A stretch of DNA of 35,588 nucleotides from Ignavibacteriota bacterium (GCA_013112585.1 JABFGH010000039.1:1-35588); one strand, 5' to 3'. Positions 8,153 through 18,515 are shown, counted from the first letter of the stretch. Translations and numbers: made by a program. The notes: a model not told the origin generated them from the letters alone.

Positions 8153-8818
8153 TTGAATAATTGTATTAAACTTATGATAGTAGACAAATACTATCTTTTT
8201 AGAAAAGGTATTATCAAATTATTTAAAGATGATAAAAATATTATAGTGGTGGGGGAGGCAGAAAGTAGTGAGGGATTAAAACAAAATTACTTTAATATAT
8301 TACCTGACGTAGTTTTGGTTGAAGTATTGTCATTAAAAATGAATCTTGTACCGGTAATGAAATCAATTAAAAATAAAGATGTAGGTGCTAAATTTTTAAT
8401 TTTATCAGGGTGTACAGACCCCAATATGGTATGCAAAGCTATTCAATCTCAGGCAGATGGGGTAGTTGATAAAAATATTACAGAAGATGAGTTGGTATTT
8501 GCGATTCAGAAAATTTACGATGGTGAAAAATATTATAGTAATAGAATCAGTTTTATAAAAAATGAATCTGCTGCTAAAATTAAAACAAATTACTCAAGTC
8601 CTATCCCAAAAGTTCTGAAGCATAGTTTCAGAGAAAAACAAATACTTGATTTTATAAAAGAAGGTTATAAAAGTAGTGAAATTGCTCAAGAATTAGGTCT
8701 ATCAAAAAGGACCATCGATAATTATAGATTTAAGTTATTTCAGAAGCTGGAATTAACATCACTATCTGACTTAATAAAATATGCAATGTCATATTCTGTT
8801 GTAGAGGAAGTAGAATAA
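8153..8818 (+). CDS. LuxR/NarL-type response regulator with Glu at the phosphorylation site
   Basis: This DNA-binding regulator has a receiver-like domain (residues 5-125) and a C-terminal LuxR helix-turn-helix (about 155-215, containing SSEIAQELGLSKRTIDNYRF). In the receiver the acidic pair is reduced to one Asp (IVDKYY, D11). The phospho-accepting Asp is replaced by Glu57 (PDVVLVEV). The Ser of LILSG and the Lys of VVDKN are kept. A Glu at this site often mimics phosphorylation, so constitutive activity or kinase-independent control is possible. The start is TTG at 8153 behind GAGGGCGGA; an ATG seven codons later is an alternative. A paralogue follows, and no histidine kinase is visible in the window. 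Confidence 0.85.
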   Translation: MNNCIKLMIVDKYYLFRKGIIKLFKDDKNIIVVGEAESSEGLKQNYFNILPDVVLVEVLSLKMNLVPVMKSIKNKDVGAKFLILSGCTDPNMVCKAIQSQADGVVDKNITEDELVFAIQKIYDGEKYYSNRISFIKNESAAKIKTNYSSPIPKVLKHSFREKQILDFIKEGYKSSEIAQELGLSKRTIDNYRFKLFQKLELTSLSDLIKYAMSYSVVEEVE

Positions 8819-8893
8819 AGTTTTTTAATAAATAATGTTTCTTATTGAAGGATGGGAAGTTACTTTAAAGGTTTTAATAATTTTGAGGGACTT

Positions 8894-9565
8894 ATGGGAA
8901 TTAAAAGAAAAATTAAATTGTTACTTGCAGATTCTTATTATCTGTTCAGAAAAAGTCTTGTAAAAATTTTGAATGATGATGACGGAATTTTAATTGTAGG
9001 CGATATCGGGGTTGGTGATAATATTTCAAGTCATTATTTTAATTCAAATCCGGATATAATAGTTACGGACGTAAAACAAGTTTTTGAAGAGGCAAAAAAT
9101 CCCATTACTTATTTAAGAGACAATAATCCTGATGTGAAAATACTATTTTTAGCTGAAGAATTTCAAGATGATCAGATCAGCTTTGCATTAAATCTAGGTG
9201 TGGAGGGTATAATTTCAAAGGATGTTACCGAGGGTGAATTTCTTTATGCGATACATGAGATTTTTGAAGGTCGAAAATATTTTGACAATTACTTGAGTGC
9301 TGATAGACGCAATGATTTAATGATGGGATTGGAAAATAATCAAGAATGTATGGACAAGGATACAATACCCTTATTAAACTACCGTGAAGAACAAATACTA
9401 AAATTTATAAATTTTGGTCTTACCAGTACTCAAATTGCAAAAAAATTAAAATTGAGCAAAAGGACGATAGACAACTACAGAATACGATTAAAGAAAAAAT
9501 TGAAAGTAAACTCAAGAACTGAGATGATGGTTCTTGCTCATAAATATTTTAGCAAAAGTAACTAG
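8894..9565 (+). CDS. LuxR/NarL-type response regulator, paralogue of the preceding gene
   Basis: This second regulator of the tandem pair shares the N-terminal signature YYLFRK and the helix-turn-helix stretch KLSKRTIDNYRIRLKKKL with its neighbour. The likely phospho-acceptor Asp59 is present (PDIIVTDV), as is the Lys (IISKDV). The acidic pair is single (LADSYY) and the switch Thr/Ser is Ala (LFLAEE), so signalling is probably atypical here too. I start the gene at ATG 8894, which has GAGGGA four bases upstream and aligns with the paralogue's N terminus. An ATG at 8852 would add 14 residues but has its purine stretch directly against the codon. It probably regulates the flanking secretion operon and RHS gene (inference). 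Confidence 0.85.
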   Translation: MGIKRKIKLLLADSYYLFRKSLVKILNDDDGILIVGDIGVGDNISSHYFNSNPDIIVTDVKQVFEEAKNPITYLRDNNPDVKILFLAEEFQDDQISFALNLGVEGIISKDVTEGEFLYAIHEIFEGRKYFDNYLSADRRNDLMMGLENNQECMDKDTIPLLNYREEQILKFINFGLTSTQIAKKLKLSKRTIDNYRIRLKKKLKVNSRTEMMVLAHKYFSKSN

Positions 9566-9734
9566 AAAAATAGAATTAAGATTTTTTTTGGATTTCCTAA
9601 ATTAGAAGAATATCTGTTCGTAGAAATTTAAATCTGACTGGCATCTACTTTTAGATTTTATTTTCAATTATGATCTAACTTTAATTCATCTCTTCTTACT
9701 CTATCCATTTTGCATTTCAACTTCTAACCATATT

Positions 9735-9766
9735 AACCTTCCAACTTTCCAACTTTCCAACATTCC
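9735..9766 (+). repeat. Four-copy 8-bp tandem repeat
   Basis: Four consecutive octamers AACCTTCC, AACTTTCC, AACTTTCC and AACATTCC lie just upstream of the RHS control blocks. Two copies are identical and the outer two differ by one base each. Function is unknown. Copy-number variation by slippage would be possible. Confidence 0.8.
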
Positions 9767-9776
9767 CTTTCAGTAA

Positions 9777-9859
9777 GTATAAATACTCTATCAAGAGGGT
9801 AATTGTACTTATAAAACATACCATTAATCATTCAATTCGAGAGTATTCATGCTGATGAT
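9777..9859 (+). promoter_or_regulatory. Upstream control region of the RHS gene
   Basis: This holds GTATAAATACTCTA (9777-9790), CATTAAT (9822-9828), TCGAGAGTAT (9837-9846) and CTGATGAT (9852-9859). All are matched in order in the region preceding the secretion operon, with about 23 extra bases between the first two blocks here. It ends about 87 bases before the RHS start codon. A role as binding sites for the two regulators encoded between the promoters is an inference. Confidence 0.5.
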
Positions 9860-9945
9860 TTAGCTTTTCTTATCAATTAATTTTCTATAAGTAAAAAAGA
9901 AAAAATGAAATTTTAAATAAATTCTTTAAACCCGGGAGTTATAAA

Positions 9946-12900
9946 ATGAAAAATCTAATTGTGTTAATCAAAATCTTACTTCTATTAAACTTAACCACTT
10001 TTTATGCTCAAGAAAAAGCTGAGAAAAAAAACGAAACACCGGTAGAAAAGGAAAATATAGTTTACGACAAGGAAAATATTACTGAAAAAGAAATAATTAA
10101 AGAGCCAAACTCAACTTACCAAACTGAAGGCATTGAAAGCACTACTGAAGAACCAACTAGATCAGCTGAAATAAATCCATTTGAATTGGATGCTGATAAT
10201 CTGGGAGCACTTCAAAATAGCGTTAATTTATTCTCTGGTGATGTTGCTGTACCAATGAACTTAGTAAGCCTTCCTGGTAGAAATGGTTTAGGAGTTAATG
10301 TATCGATTAGTTATTCATCAAATGTTGAGAATATATTTGATACATGGAATTTGGAAGCACCAACCGGAATTTTAGGCTTAGGCTGGAGCTTTAGTTTTCC
10401 GCAAATAATTGTTGATAATAAACAAACAGGTGCAAGAGAAGATGATGAATTTTATTTGAGTGACGGTGGCGCTAATAACAAATTAATTCAAATCGGGAGT
10501 ACAGCGAATTCCAAGACTTATAAAACCAAAAATTATATGCCCTGGAAAATTACGTATTATGAGCTAACAGAAATTTGGGAAGTAATAAAAGAAGATGGAA
10601 CGACATTAGTGTTTGGAGATAACTCAAGCAATAGAGGTACTTTGCAATATATTATAAAGTGGGGTAATTGGATAGGAAGCAGTTCATTAGTTACTGGGCA
10701 ACAGCAGCAAGTAATTGCATGGAATCTCTCAAAAATGGTAAATACATGGGGAGATGAAGTTGTTTATGAATATGAAAATGTAGAACAGTTCGTAGGGAAT
10801 GCAAGTGCTCATGGTACATTAAAACATACCGAAGCATCATATCTTAAAATGATAACAGATGCATTTGGGAATGAGATCGAATTTATATATGGCAATAAAT
10901 ATGGTGTTGGCAATCTACATAGTACACCCGCAAATGTTGAATTTCAGGAACCGCATACAGAATTAGCAAATGAACCTGATGCTTACCAAGAGAGGTATGA
11001 AAAAAAATACTTGGATCATATTGAAGTGCGCAAAAACAGCACTGAAAAACTTTATGAGTTACAGCTTGAATATGAATTTGCAGGAGAGGGCAATTTATTT
11101 AAGAGGTATCTTTCAGGCATTAAAAAGGAAAATAAATATGGTGAAGTGGTTCCGGGAGTGACCTTTGACTACAGGACCTATTCCCCAAATAAAGGTGCTT
11201 TAGAAAAAATAAATCTAGCTTCCGGTGGGTATATCAAATACGTTTACACATTAAAAACTATTGATAATTCAGAAAGAAGTTTTACAATATCACGACCTAC
11301 TGGCTATAATAAACCACTTGTTTGGTTACATCAAGACTATGTTGTAGTAAGTTGGAGAAATACTTTAGATCAAGTAAAACTTTATGTCTATGAATGGGAT
11401 GGAGAATGGATTGAATCTTATCTTGGACGATTCGATATTGAGATGGACGGAGAGTTTCAGAATTATAATATTTCCATGGAGAAAGATTTTTTTGCAATTT
11501 TATCAAACCCTAATGTAAGAAGTAATTCTACACTTAGATTGTTTCATAGAGATGAAACAAAACGAAGTGGATGGTCAGGGCCTTATACACAAACCATTTA
11601 TAAAATAGACAATTCTGATGTAGATTTAAGAACAGGCGATAATTTTGCTGCGATTTGTTATTCATACGGCGATCTAACTTATGTCGATGCTTATTCTATT
11701 GAGAATAATAATTGGACAAATACACTAACATTCAATGAACAAACTATTAAGATAGCAGGCGAATTCGTAAGAAAAAGCATATACATTTCTGCTAATTTAA
11801 ATTACTTAACTGCACATTTCAATTACTACTCAGCAAATGATAAAATTAGATTTTATCTATTAAACTATGATAATCAGTGGCAATTAAAGAACCAAAAGGA
11901 TCTTTCGTTTAAAACAAATTTAGCAGGAAAAGGAAGATGGTACCCAAGTAGTTTTTATACTGTTGGATTAATAGACGGACCAGCAGAACAAATCTATTCA
12001 TGGAATGAGGATTATACACAATTTAATATTGATGATGCACCAGGGTTTGTTGATGATGGGTCGTGGGTTTACAATATTAATGCCATGATTGGAATGAAGG
12101 AATCTGATGATAATTATAATGGACAAGCACTCAGATTCAATGGATTAAATTGGATAATTTCTCCATTAGACCCTTCGCTTAATTACACGTACTCACATAT
12201 GTCATTTGGTGAGGATTATGTATTGGATAAGAATGGAGTTTCATCACAGGACGAAAATTGGGACATTTTCACATTTAATCCAAATTCACTTCAATGGAGC
12301 AATACCACATTAACTAGTTCATTAACATCGCCACGCGCTTTAGCAGGTAATAATTTTTATTCATGGGGAGATAAAATTTACTATAAGCAACAAAATGGTG
12401 TTTGGCAGAATGCGTTCACAATTCCTGAAATTAGTAAAGTAAATTATATTTTTTCGGGAGCAAAATATATAAAATATAATTATAGTAATAATGGAAGTAT
12501 TTCATCTAAACTGATTTTCTTTAAAAATGGGGAGGTATTAAATAATACAGTCTATCCGTCTTCATATGCAAATTTCAAAGCAAATTTAAACAGTGCAAAT
12601 ACTTTTGTAGTTCATAATTATAGCGACTTTGATGCTAGCACAGAATTAATACTATATAGAATTGTCAATGACAAACATACTAATCCTCAGCAAAAATATG
12701 TAGTTGAAGAAATTCAATCTTTTGAAGGCAGCACAACAAAATTTACATCCTTCAATTACTTTACCGAAGATGCCACAGTAGACCTTTCAGGAACAGTTGC
12801 GCAGTTTAATAAAGTTAGAACCAGATCTGGAACAAATAATAACTCAGAGTCAGTTCATCCTTATGGCTATACAGACACTTATTTTTATAACGGAATGTCT

Positions 12901-15900
12901 GACGATAATTTTGAAGTTTCATATCCTCAGGAATTAGGCTTAAATAATGCAAAAGATAATTATAAGTTATTAACCGGAGCTCCATATGCAAGCAGGGTAT
13001 ATGATAAGGACGGAGTATTAGTATCATCTAGTGATCAATATATTAATGTATTTGAAGAAACAACCGGTTCCGAAAAAAGTTATTATAGCAGAGTTGTGAA
13101 GAGCACTTCCACAACAGATGGATTAAATGCTGAAACGAAGAACATCTATATTTCTAGCAATGGGTTACTCAGATCGACTGAAACAAAAAACTATAATTCA
13201 CTAGGAGTTGAAGAAACACTCAAATCAGAGAATCTATATGCATATGAAGAGGGGAGTTATTCTTATCTGCAAAGTAACAATATTTTAACCCCTGTAATAC
13301 AAACAAAAACATATAACAATTCTACAGTTACTGGCATATCTGCAACGACATGGAAAGATTGGGGAAGTGATGATTGGGCACCGCACAAAAGTTATGTTAG
13401 AATATCAACCGCAGCTTTAGGTGATGTTTTCAATTTCGATTCATGGTCCGGAGCTTCTGAGCCGCCGACGAGTGACTGGTTAAAAACCTCTGAAATAATA
13501 AGTCTTGATATTTCAAATGGAAATGTAATAGAAACTAAGGACGCAGACGGTATTCACACTATTACTAAGTACGGATATAATGAATCATTACCCATTGCTT
13601 CGATAAGCAATGCGGAAGATTACGAGGTTTTTGTTGAACCTTTCGAAGAATTTTACACACCAAACACAGGATTGTCTACAGGTGAACTTGCGATTGGATT
13701 TGAGGAATACCATAATGGAAACGGAACTCTCACATACGCTATTAGTCATGATTCTCCAAGCGGAAAAGCACAGAAAGTAGAAATTGAAAATTTGACTTCA
13801 AACGGTGCTGGTATTTACAAGTGGCTTGATACCCAAGAGCCCAATCAAAAATATATTGTAGAATTTGATTATAAGGTTACACTTGGAAAATTGAATGTAA
13901 TAGGTTATAGATGGTCAAATCCGGTAGATTTTTCAGAGGACTATTCTATTACAAATGGATGGGAACATGCAACTATAGAATGGGATGTAGGGTCACAAGC
14001 GACAGGTTGCCGATTAATATTTAGGGCACCCTGGTGCGGATGGGGTGGTGCAAATAATACAACTTTTTATTTGGATAATGTAAGAGTTTATCCCGTTGAT
14101 GCATTTGCATCTAGTACAACTTATGATGAGGATTTCAATTATAAAATTGCAGAAAGTGACGCCAGTGGAAATATTGTCCAGTATGTACACAATTCATTAA
14201 ATCAGCCAGTGGGTGTTGTCGGTCCAACCGGAGTTCCTTTGTCAACAGTAGCAGCTTCCTATTCAAGTGATCGAACAACTACCGGAACGTATAGCTCAAC
14301 AGATCCAAATGTTTCAATGCAAACAGCAATTAATGGAACAAAAGGTTATTACGACAGTTTTAATGATAGTTTGTATAACTGGGAAGAGTTTGACCACCAG
14401 AATAATGATGGCGTTGAAACAACATGGGAGATTGTAGATGGGATGTTAAAACATACAAGATTAGGAGATAGTGAAAACTATTCTGCTGATGCGCTGGAAT
14501 TGGATTTGGGATATGAATTAAAAGGAATAGTTGCAATAGAAGTGAGTGTAAGAAATACCCAAAAATTAACTTCGCATGACTTTGGAATTGCATGTGGTGA
14601 TTCCCGATTTGATGTTGAATCTTCAGGATCTTGGTATGCAGCAGTGTGGACAGGTTTTTATTATACAGCCGGCAATAGTAGCTTAAATACTTGGAAGACC
14701 TATTATGAACAACCTTGGACAATACTTGCAGATTGGATAAAACCGGCAGATACTTATAGATTAAAAATTGTTGTAGACATCGATAGACAAAAATCAAGTT
14801 TTTTTGTAAATGGCGTTCCAGTAGCGAATGATATAACATTAAATCACTCAACAACAGGCATTCAGAAAATCGCTTTTTATAACTACTGTGTTGGAGGAAG
14901 CACAGAGTGGTTGATAGATGATCTAATGGTGTATAGTGATCCAATCCATTCAGTTACATATACAGATGGAATGGGAAAAACGCTACAAACACAGGCAGAG
15001 GAATCATACAACCAAACATTGATAAGTGAAATCCTTTATGATGATATTAATAGACCTATTGTGGAAACCAAAACTACGAGGGTATCATCTTGGTTAGGAT
15101 TTCAACCAAATTTTGTCACCTCATTTGATGAAGGGACTGGTGTTATGACCGGATTAGTAGCCGACGCTACAACAAACAATACACCTTACCCTTATAATCG
15201 CACCAAATTTGAATTATCACCATTAAGCCGCCCAGTTGAATATGGATTACCAAGTCCAAGTGGATTAAATGAGAATGATTTTAGAGTGGGTCATCATAGT
15301 ACCAAAATTGAATATTTAAAGAATGCTACAATGTATTTTCCAGATTACGGAACTGAATACTCTGTAATTAAAACAACTGATCCAAATGATAACATTTCAT
15401 ACGAATTAAAAGATAAAACCGGAAAAACTATTGCGGAAAAAACTGCTCCGGTTCCTATACAAGCAGATAGCTACTTAACTTGTGCGATAGCATCAAATGG
15501 AACTCAAGTGAATACGTTTATTGCTCCATTATCAGGAACAGCAATTTTAGAGTATACTAATGTAACTGACCCAACAAATTTCAATGGAGCGTCTGTAAAA
15601 ATAAATGATAAGTTTAAAACAGAAGTTGCCACATTGGCCAGCAGTGGAGAAATAAGGTTTAACGTTGAGGCAAATGTCAGTTACGAATTGTCATTTATTC
15701 CGGGAGCGGAGCCAACGGAAATAGGTATAGAGGATGCTTACGATGAGGCTTCTGTAAAATACCCTAATGGCACAACAGAAAAAGTAGTATCGCTTTATAC
15801 ATCTTTTGTTTATGATACATTTGGAAATCTTGTAAGAGTTAATCCTCCAAATGAAAAGGAATTACCTCCTTATAGTTTCCCGGGTGATTATGCCAGCACG

Positions 15901-18513
15901 ATGGAATATGACTTTAGTGGACAGTTATTAAAATCGACTTCACCTGATGCAGGAGAAACTAAAATAGTTTATGATAGATTAGGTAGAGTTCGCTTTGAAA
16001 TGGACGCCAATGGTGCATCTCAAACACCGACCCAAGAAATAGTTTACAAAAAATATGATGAATTAGGCAGAATTTTGGAAACAGGTCTGCATTCTTATGA
16101 TTGGGATAGAGATGATCTTGAAATATATGCGGAAGATAAAACCTGGCCATTGAACGAACAATATACCTGGAGAAAGAAATTCACATATAAAACTTTTGAT
16201 ACTGGTGTAAGTGACCATGGAGTACTCGAAAAAGTAGAAATAAATAATGATGATGATGGGACTGCAGATGTTACGGAATACTATACTTACGATTTATTTG
16301 GAAATGTTGAAACAAAACGTATAGTAATTTCAGAATATGGAACTTCAGGGAAGGACCAAACAATAAGTTATGAATATAATAATGGCGGTCAAGTTACAAA
16401 AGAGAGTTACATATTAACTGGTGAATCTATACCTGAAGAATTTCATTATAACTATGACCAGTTAGGGCGCATGAAGGAAATTGGAACTACAACAAATTCT
16501 GATTATTTTGCCAAGTATTATTATGGAATAAATGGAGATATGTTGCAGGAAAAGGTAAGCGATGGTAAGCTTAATACATTCTTTTCCTATAATACACCGG
16601 GTTGGCTAACGCAAATAGCAACAAATTATGAGGATAAGTCTTTTACCGAAACAATTAGTTATACTTCAGACGGGTATTCCGGAATTGGATATTATAACGG
16701 ACAAATATCGAAAGTAGATTTTAATTATGAATTTATGGGTATAAGTTGGGATGGAGCCGGTCCTAACCATAACTGGAAATATAAATATGATGCTTTGGGA
16801 AGAATGAAAGTGGCAGATAATTCAGCGGTGGGTTATGATGATATAGGTACGGGAAGCGAGATTACGTATGATGCTAATGGTAATTTACTAAATCTGTCTA
16901 GAACTATTAGCGGAACGAATGACTATACATATTATACGGGCAAAAATAAGGTTAAAAACATTGATGGCACTTCCAGTACTCAATTTACTTATGATCCAAA
17001 TGGAAATGTAATTAGTTCTTCAACAAAAAACTTAAGTTATTTTTACTATGATCTTTACTTTAATCAAACTCGTAAGGTAAATGATAATCAAGGTAATGAA
17101 ACTTTCTTCAGCTATGGAGAGAATAACCAGAGGGTGCTAAAAAAACATGTTACAACCGGGATAGTTAAGGACGACCCACCAGTCATTCCAATTGATTATA
17201 CCGCTTACGTTCGAGGAATGTCTGCATATCCACTAATTGAGTACAATTATTACAATATTTCTGGTCAAGAAACCAATAGACAATTCGTTTACGGACCAAC
17301 TGGACTAATTGCTTTTAAGGAAAATGGCGATTGGTATTTTACAGTGAAAGATCATCTTGGCTCAACAAGATTAGTTGTTGATGATTTAGGAAATAGAAAA
17401 GCTCATTATAATTATATGCCGTTTGGCGGGATAATGAACGAGAGCATTACAAAGGGAACAGACTATAAATTTACCGGGCAGGAGTTTGATAATGAAACTG
17501 ATCTGCATAACTTCCGTGCAAGATTTTATGATAGTGAAGCAGCACTCTTTTATGGAGTAGATCCGGCAGGACAAGGATTTTCTCCATTTGCCTATACCGG
17601 GAATAATCCAATTACTAGAATTGATAAGGATGGAAAAGTTTTCTTTACCCTATTGGGTATTGCTTCTGTAAGTTCTAGTATTTTCCAAGGACTAATAAAT
17701 GGCGGGCGTATTGGAGCGCTAAAAAGTGCAATGATTAGTTTGGCCGGGATGTATCTTGGTCAATTTGGTGGAGGAAATATCTTACAAAATATTGCTTCAG
17801 GGATTACTTCGGGGGGAATTACCGGAGGGTTGAATAATATTTTGAATCAAGGAAACGGAGGTGGTTTTTTTAACGGAATGTTGATTGGCGGTATTTCGGC
17901 AGGTTCTATGTCACTATATGAATACTCTTTAAATGCAGTTGAAGGCTTTGGATTTAATTCGAATGCATCTGTTGCAAATGAATGGGAAAGTACATTAGCA
18001 AAAGGATTAAGTTCTGAGTATGGCGGCCATCAAGATTTGTTAGATTTTGTAAAAAATAGATGGAATTTGAACGGGGACTTTAAGTACAACAAAGATATGT
18101 GGAATGCTAGTGGAAGAACTACTAGGGCTAACGGAAAAATAGAAATAGGACCGGGGGCATTTAGTGGAGAAGGCGGTGGTGGAAGTCTCAGGGGTACAAT
18201 GGCACATGAATATTACGGTCATTATCTTCACGAGGTTATTGGTAGTGAAAAAAATACTTTCTTGAGAGATTCTCGAGAATTGATTATCGACAATATTGAT
18301 AAATTTTCTAATTTGGAATTCAAACATTTGTTAAGAGATAGTAAATTCGGCTATGAGGCGGAAATATTGAACTCCGGGTATCTTCAAATAAATAAGCAGG
18401 CTCTTTTCAGAAAAATAGGACCAAACACTTTGAACAATCCACATTTGAAATTAATTGATAATGTTAAAATAAATTATTATAATTTAAGTAGAAGGTATAC
18501 ATTTTGGTGGTAA
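9946..18513 (+). CDS. Giant SpvB/RHS-repeat surface protein with putative metallopeptidase-like toxin tip
   Basis: This is a 2855-residue exported protein. The signal peptide ends near FYAQ (residue 22). A charged linker follows, then an SpvB/TcdB-like N-terminal part (about 73-420; SGDVAVPMNLVSLPGRNG). A Trp-rich, possibly propeller-like region spans about 430-960. Two jelly-roll/carbohydrate-binding-like modules lie near 1250-1390 and 1469-1665. YD/RHS repeats run about 1955-2400 (YDTFGNLVRV, YDRLGRVRFEMDANG). The RHS core is at about 2458-2565 (KDHLGSTRLVVDDLGN, FRARFYDSEAALFYGVDP). The last 290 residues are unrelated to the core: a Gly-rich, hydrophobic pre-toxin stretch and then AHEYYGHYLHE (H2754, E2755, H2759). 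In polymorphic toxins the RHS shell encloses such a tip. The motif is HExxxH, one residue longer than HExxH, so protease activity is uncertain. GGGAG precedes the ATG. Confidence 0.9.
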   Translation: MKNLIVLIKILLLLNLTTFYAQEKAEKKNETPVEKENIVYDKENITEKEIIKEPNSTYQTEGIESTTEEPTRSAEINPFELDADNLGALQNSVNLFSGDVAVPMNLVSLPGRNGLGVNVSISYSSNVENIFDTWNLEAPTGILGLGWSFSFPQIIVDNKQTGAREDDEFYLSDGGANNKLIQIGSTANSKTYKTKNYMPWKITYYELTEIWEVIKEDGTTLVFGDNSSNRGTLQYIIKWGNWIGSSSLVTGQQQQVIAWNLSKMVNTWGDEVVYEYENVEQFVGNASAHGTLKHTEASYLKMITDAFGNEIEFIYGNKYGVGNLHSTPANVEFQEPHTELANEPDAYQERYEKKYLDHIEVRKNSTEKLYELQLEYEFAGEGNLFKRYLSGIKKENKYGEVVPGVTFDYRTYSPNKGALEKINLASGGYIKYVYTLKTIDNSERSFTISRPTGYNKPLVWLHQDYVVVSWRNTLDQVKLYVYEWDGEWIESYLGRFDIEMDGEFQNYNISMEKDFFAILSNPNVRSNSTLRLFHRDETKRSGWSGPYTQTIYKIDNSDVDLRTGDNFAAICYSYGDLTYVDAYSIENNNWTNTLTFNEQTIKIAGEFVRKSIYISANLNYLTAHFNYYSANDKIRFYLLNYDNQWQLKNQKDLSFKTNLAGKGRWYPSSFYTVGLIDGPAEQIYSWNEDYTQFNIDDAPGFVDDGSWVYNINAMIGMKESDDNYNGQALRFNGLNWIISPLDPSLNYTYSHMSFGEDYVLDKNGVSSQDENWDIFTFNPNSLQWSNTTLTSSLTSPRALAGNNFYSWGDKIYYKQQNGVWQNAFTIPEISKVNYIFSGAKYIKYNYSNNGSISSKLIFFKNGEVLNNTVYPSSYANFKANLNSANTFVVHNYSDFDASTELILYRIVNDKHTNPQQKYVVEEIQSFEGSTTKFTSFNYFTEDATVDLSGTVAQFNKVRTRSGTNNNSESVHPYGYTDTYFYNGMSDDNFEVSYPQELGLNNAKDNYKLLTGAPYASRVYDKDGVLVSSSDQYINVFEETTGSEKSYYSRVVKSTSTTDGLNAETKNIYISSNGLLRSTETKNYNSLGVEETLKSENLYAYEEGSYSYLQSNNILTPVIQTKTYNNSTVTGISATTWKDWGSDDWAPHKSYVRISTAALGDVFNFDSWSGASEPPTSDWLKTSEIISLDISNGNVIETKDADGIHTITKYGYNESLPIASISNAEDYEVFVEPFEEFYTPNTGLSTGELAIGFEEYHNGNGTLTYAISHDSPSGKAQKVEIENLTSNGAGIYKWLDTQEPNQKYIVEFDYKVTLGKLNVIGYRWSNPVDFSEDYSITNGWEHATIEWDVGSQATGCRLIFRAPWCGWGGANNTTFYLDNVRVYPVDAFASSTTYDEDFNYKIAESDASGNIVQYVHNSLNQPVGVVGPTGVPLSTVAASYSSDRTTTGTYSSTDPNVSMQTAINGTKGYYDSFNDSLYNWEEFDHQNNDGVETTWEIVDGMLKHTRLGDSENYSADALELDLGYELKGIVAIEVSVRNTQKLTSHDFGIACGDSRFDVESSGSWYAAVWTGFYYTAGNSSLNTWKTYYEQPWTILADWIKPADTYRLKIVVDIDRQKSSFFVNGVPVANDITLNHSTTGIQKIAFYNYCVGGSTEWLIDDLMVYSDPIHSVTYTDGMGKTLQTQAEESYNQTLISEILYDDINRPIVETKTTRVSSWLGFQPNFVTSFDEGTGVMTGLVADATTNNTPYPYNRTKFELSPLSRPVEYGLPSPSGLNENDFRVGHHSTKIEYLKNATMYFPDYGTEYSVIKTTDPNDNISYELKDKTGKTIAEKTAPVPIQADSYLTCAIASNGTQVNTFIAPLSGTAILEYTNVTDPTNFNGASVKINDKFKTEVATLASSGEIRFNVEANVSYELSFIPGAEPTEIGIEDAYDEASVKYPNGTTEKVVSLYTSFVYDTFGNLVRVNPPNEKELPPYSFPGDYASTMEYDFSGQLLKSTSPDAGETKIVYDRLGRVRFEMDANGASQTPTQEIVYKKYDELGRILETGLHSYDWDRDDLEIYAEDKTWPLNEQYTWRKKFTYKTFDTGVSDHGVLEKVEINNDDDGTADVTEYYTYDLFGNVETKRIVISEYGTSGKDQTISYEYNNGGQVTKESYILTGESIPEEFHYNYDQLGRMKEIGTTTNSDYFAKYYYGINGDMLQEKVSDGKLNTFFSYNTPGWLTQIATNYEDKSFTETISYTSDGYSGIGYYNGQISKVDFNYEFMGISWDGAGPNHNWKYKYDALGRMKVADNSAVGYDDIGTGSEITYDANGNLLNLSRTISGTNDYTYYTGKNKVKNIDGTSSTQFTYDPNGNVISSSTKNLSYFYYDLYFNQTRKVNDNQGNETFFSYGENNQRVLKKHVTTGIVKDDPPVIPIDYTAYVRGMSAYPLIEYNYYNISGQETNRQFVYGPTGLIAFKENGDWYFTVKDHLGSTRLVVDDLGNRKAHYNYMPFGGIMNESITKGTDYKFTGQEFDNETDLHNFRARFYDSEAALFYGVDPAGQGFSPFAYTGNNPITRIDKDGKVFFTLLGIASVSSSIFQGLINGGRIGALKSAMISLAGMYLGQFGGGNILQNIASGITSGGITGGLNNILNQGNGGGFFNGMLIGGISAGSMSLYEYSLNAVEGFGFNSNASVANEWESTLAKGLSSEYGGHQDLLDFVKNRWNLNGDFKYNKDMWNASGRTTRANGKIEIGPGAFSGEGGGGSLRGTMAHEYYGHYLHEVIGSEKNTFLRDSRELIIDNIDKFSNLEFKHLLRDSKFGYEAEILNSGYLQINKQALFRKIGPNTLNNPHLKLIDNVKINYYNLSRRYTFWW

Positions 18514-18515
18514 AT

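Larger units (their letters stand above)
9566..9945. other. Intergenic region upstream of the RHS gene
   Basis: A 380-bp spacer with no gene. It holds an 8-bp tandem repeat (9735-9766), the control blocks shared with the secretion operon (9777-9859), and GGGAG eight bases before the RHS start codon. No convincing terminator for the second regulator gene is seen, only a T-run near 9585. Confidence 0.5.

Noticed and set aside
7936-8160. Open frame of 74 codons upstream of the first regulator
   Set aside because: It overlaps the regulator start and covers its ribosome binding site. No protein family or signal is visible, and its start has no binding site. It is probably chance.
14360-14944. 194-codon open frame on the minus strand inside the RHS gene
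   Set aside because: It is antisense to a clearly coding jelly-roll-like part of the RHS protein, with composition (many His, Leu, Ser) typical of a shadow frame.
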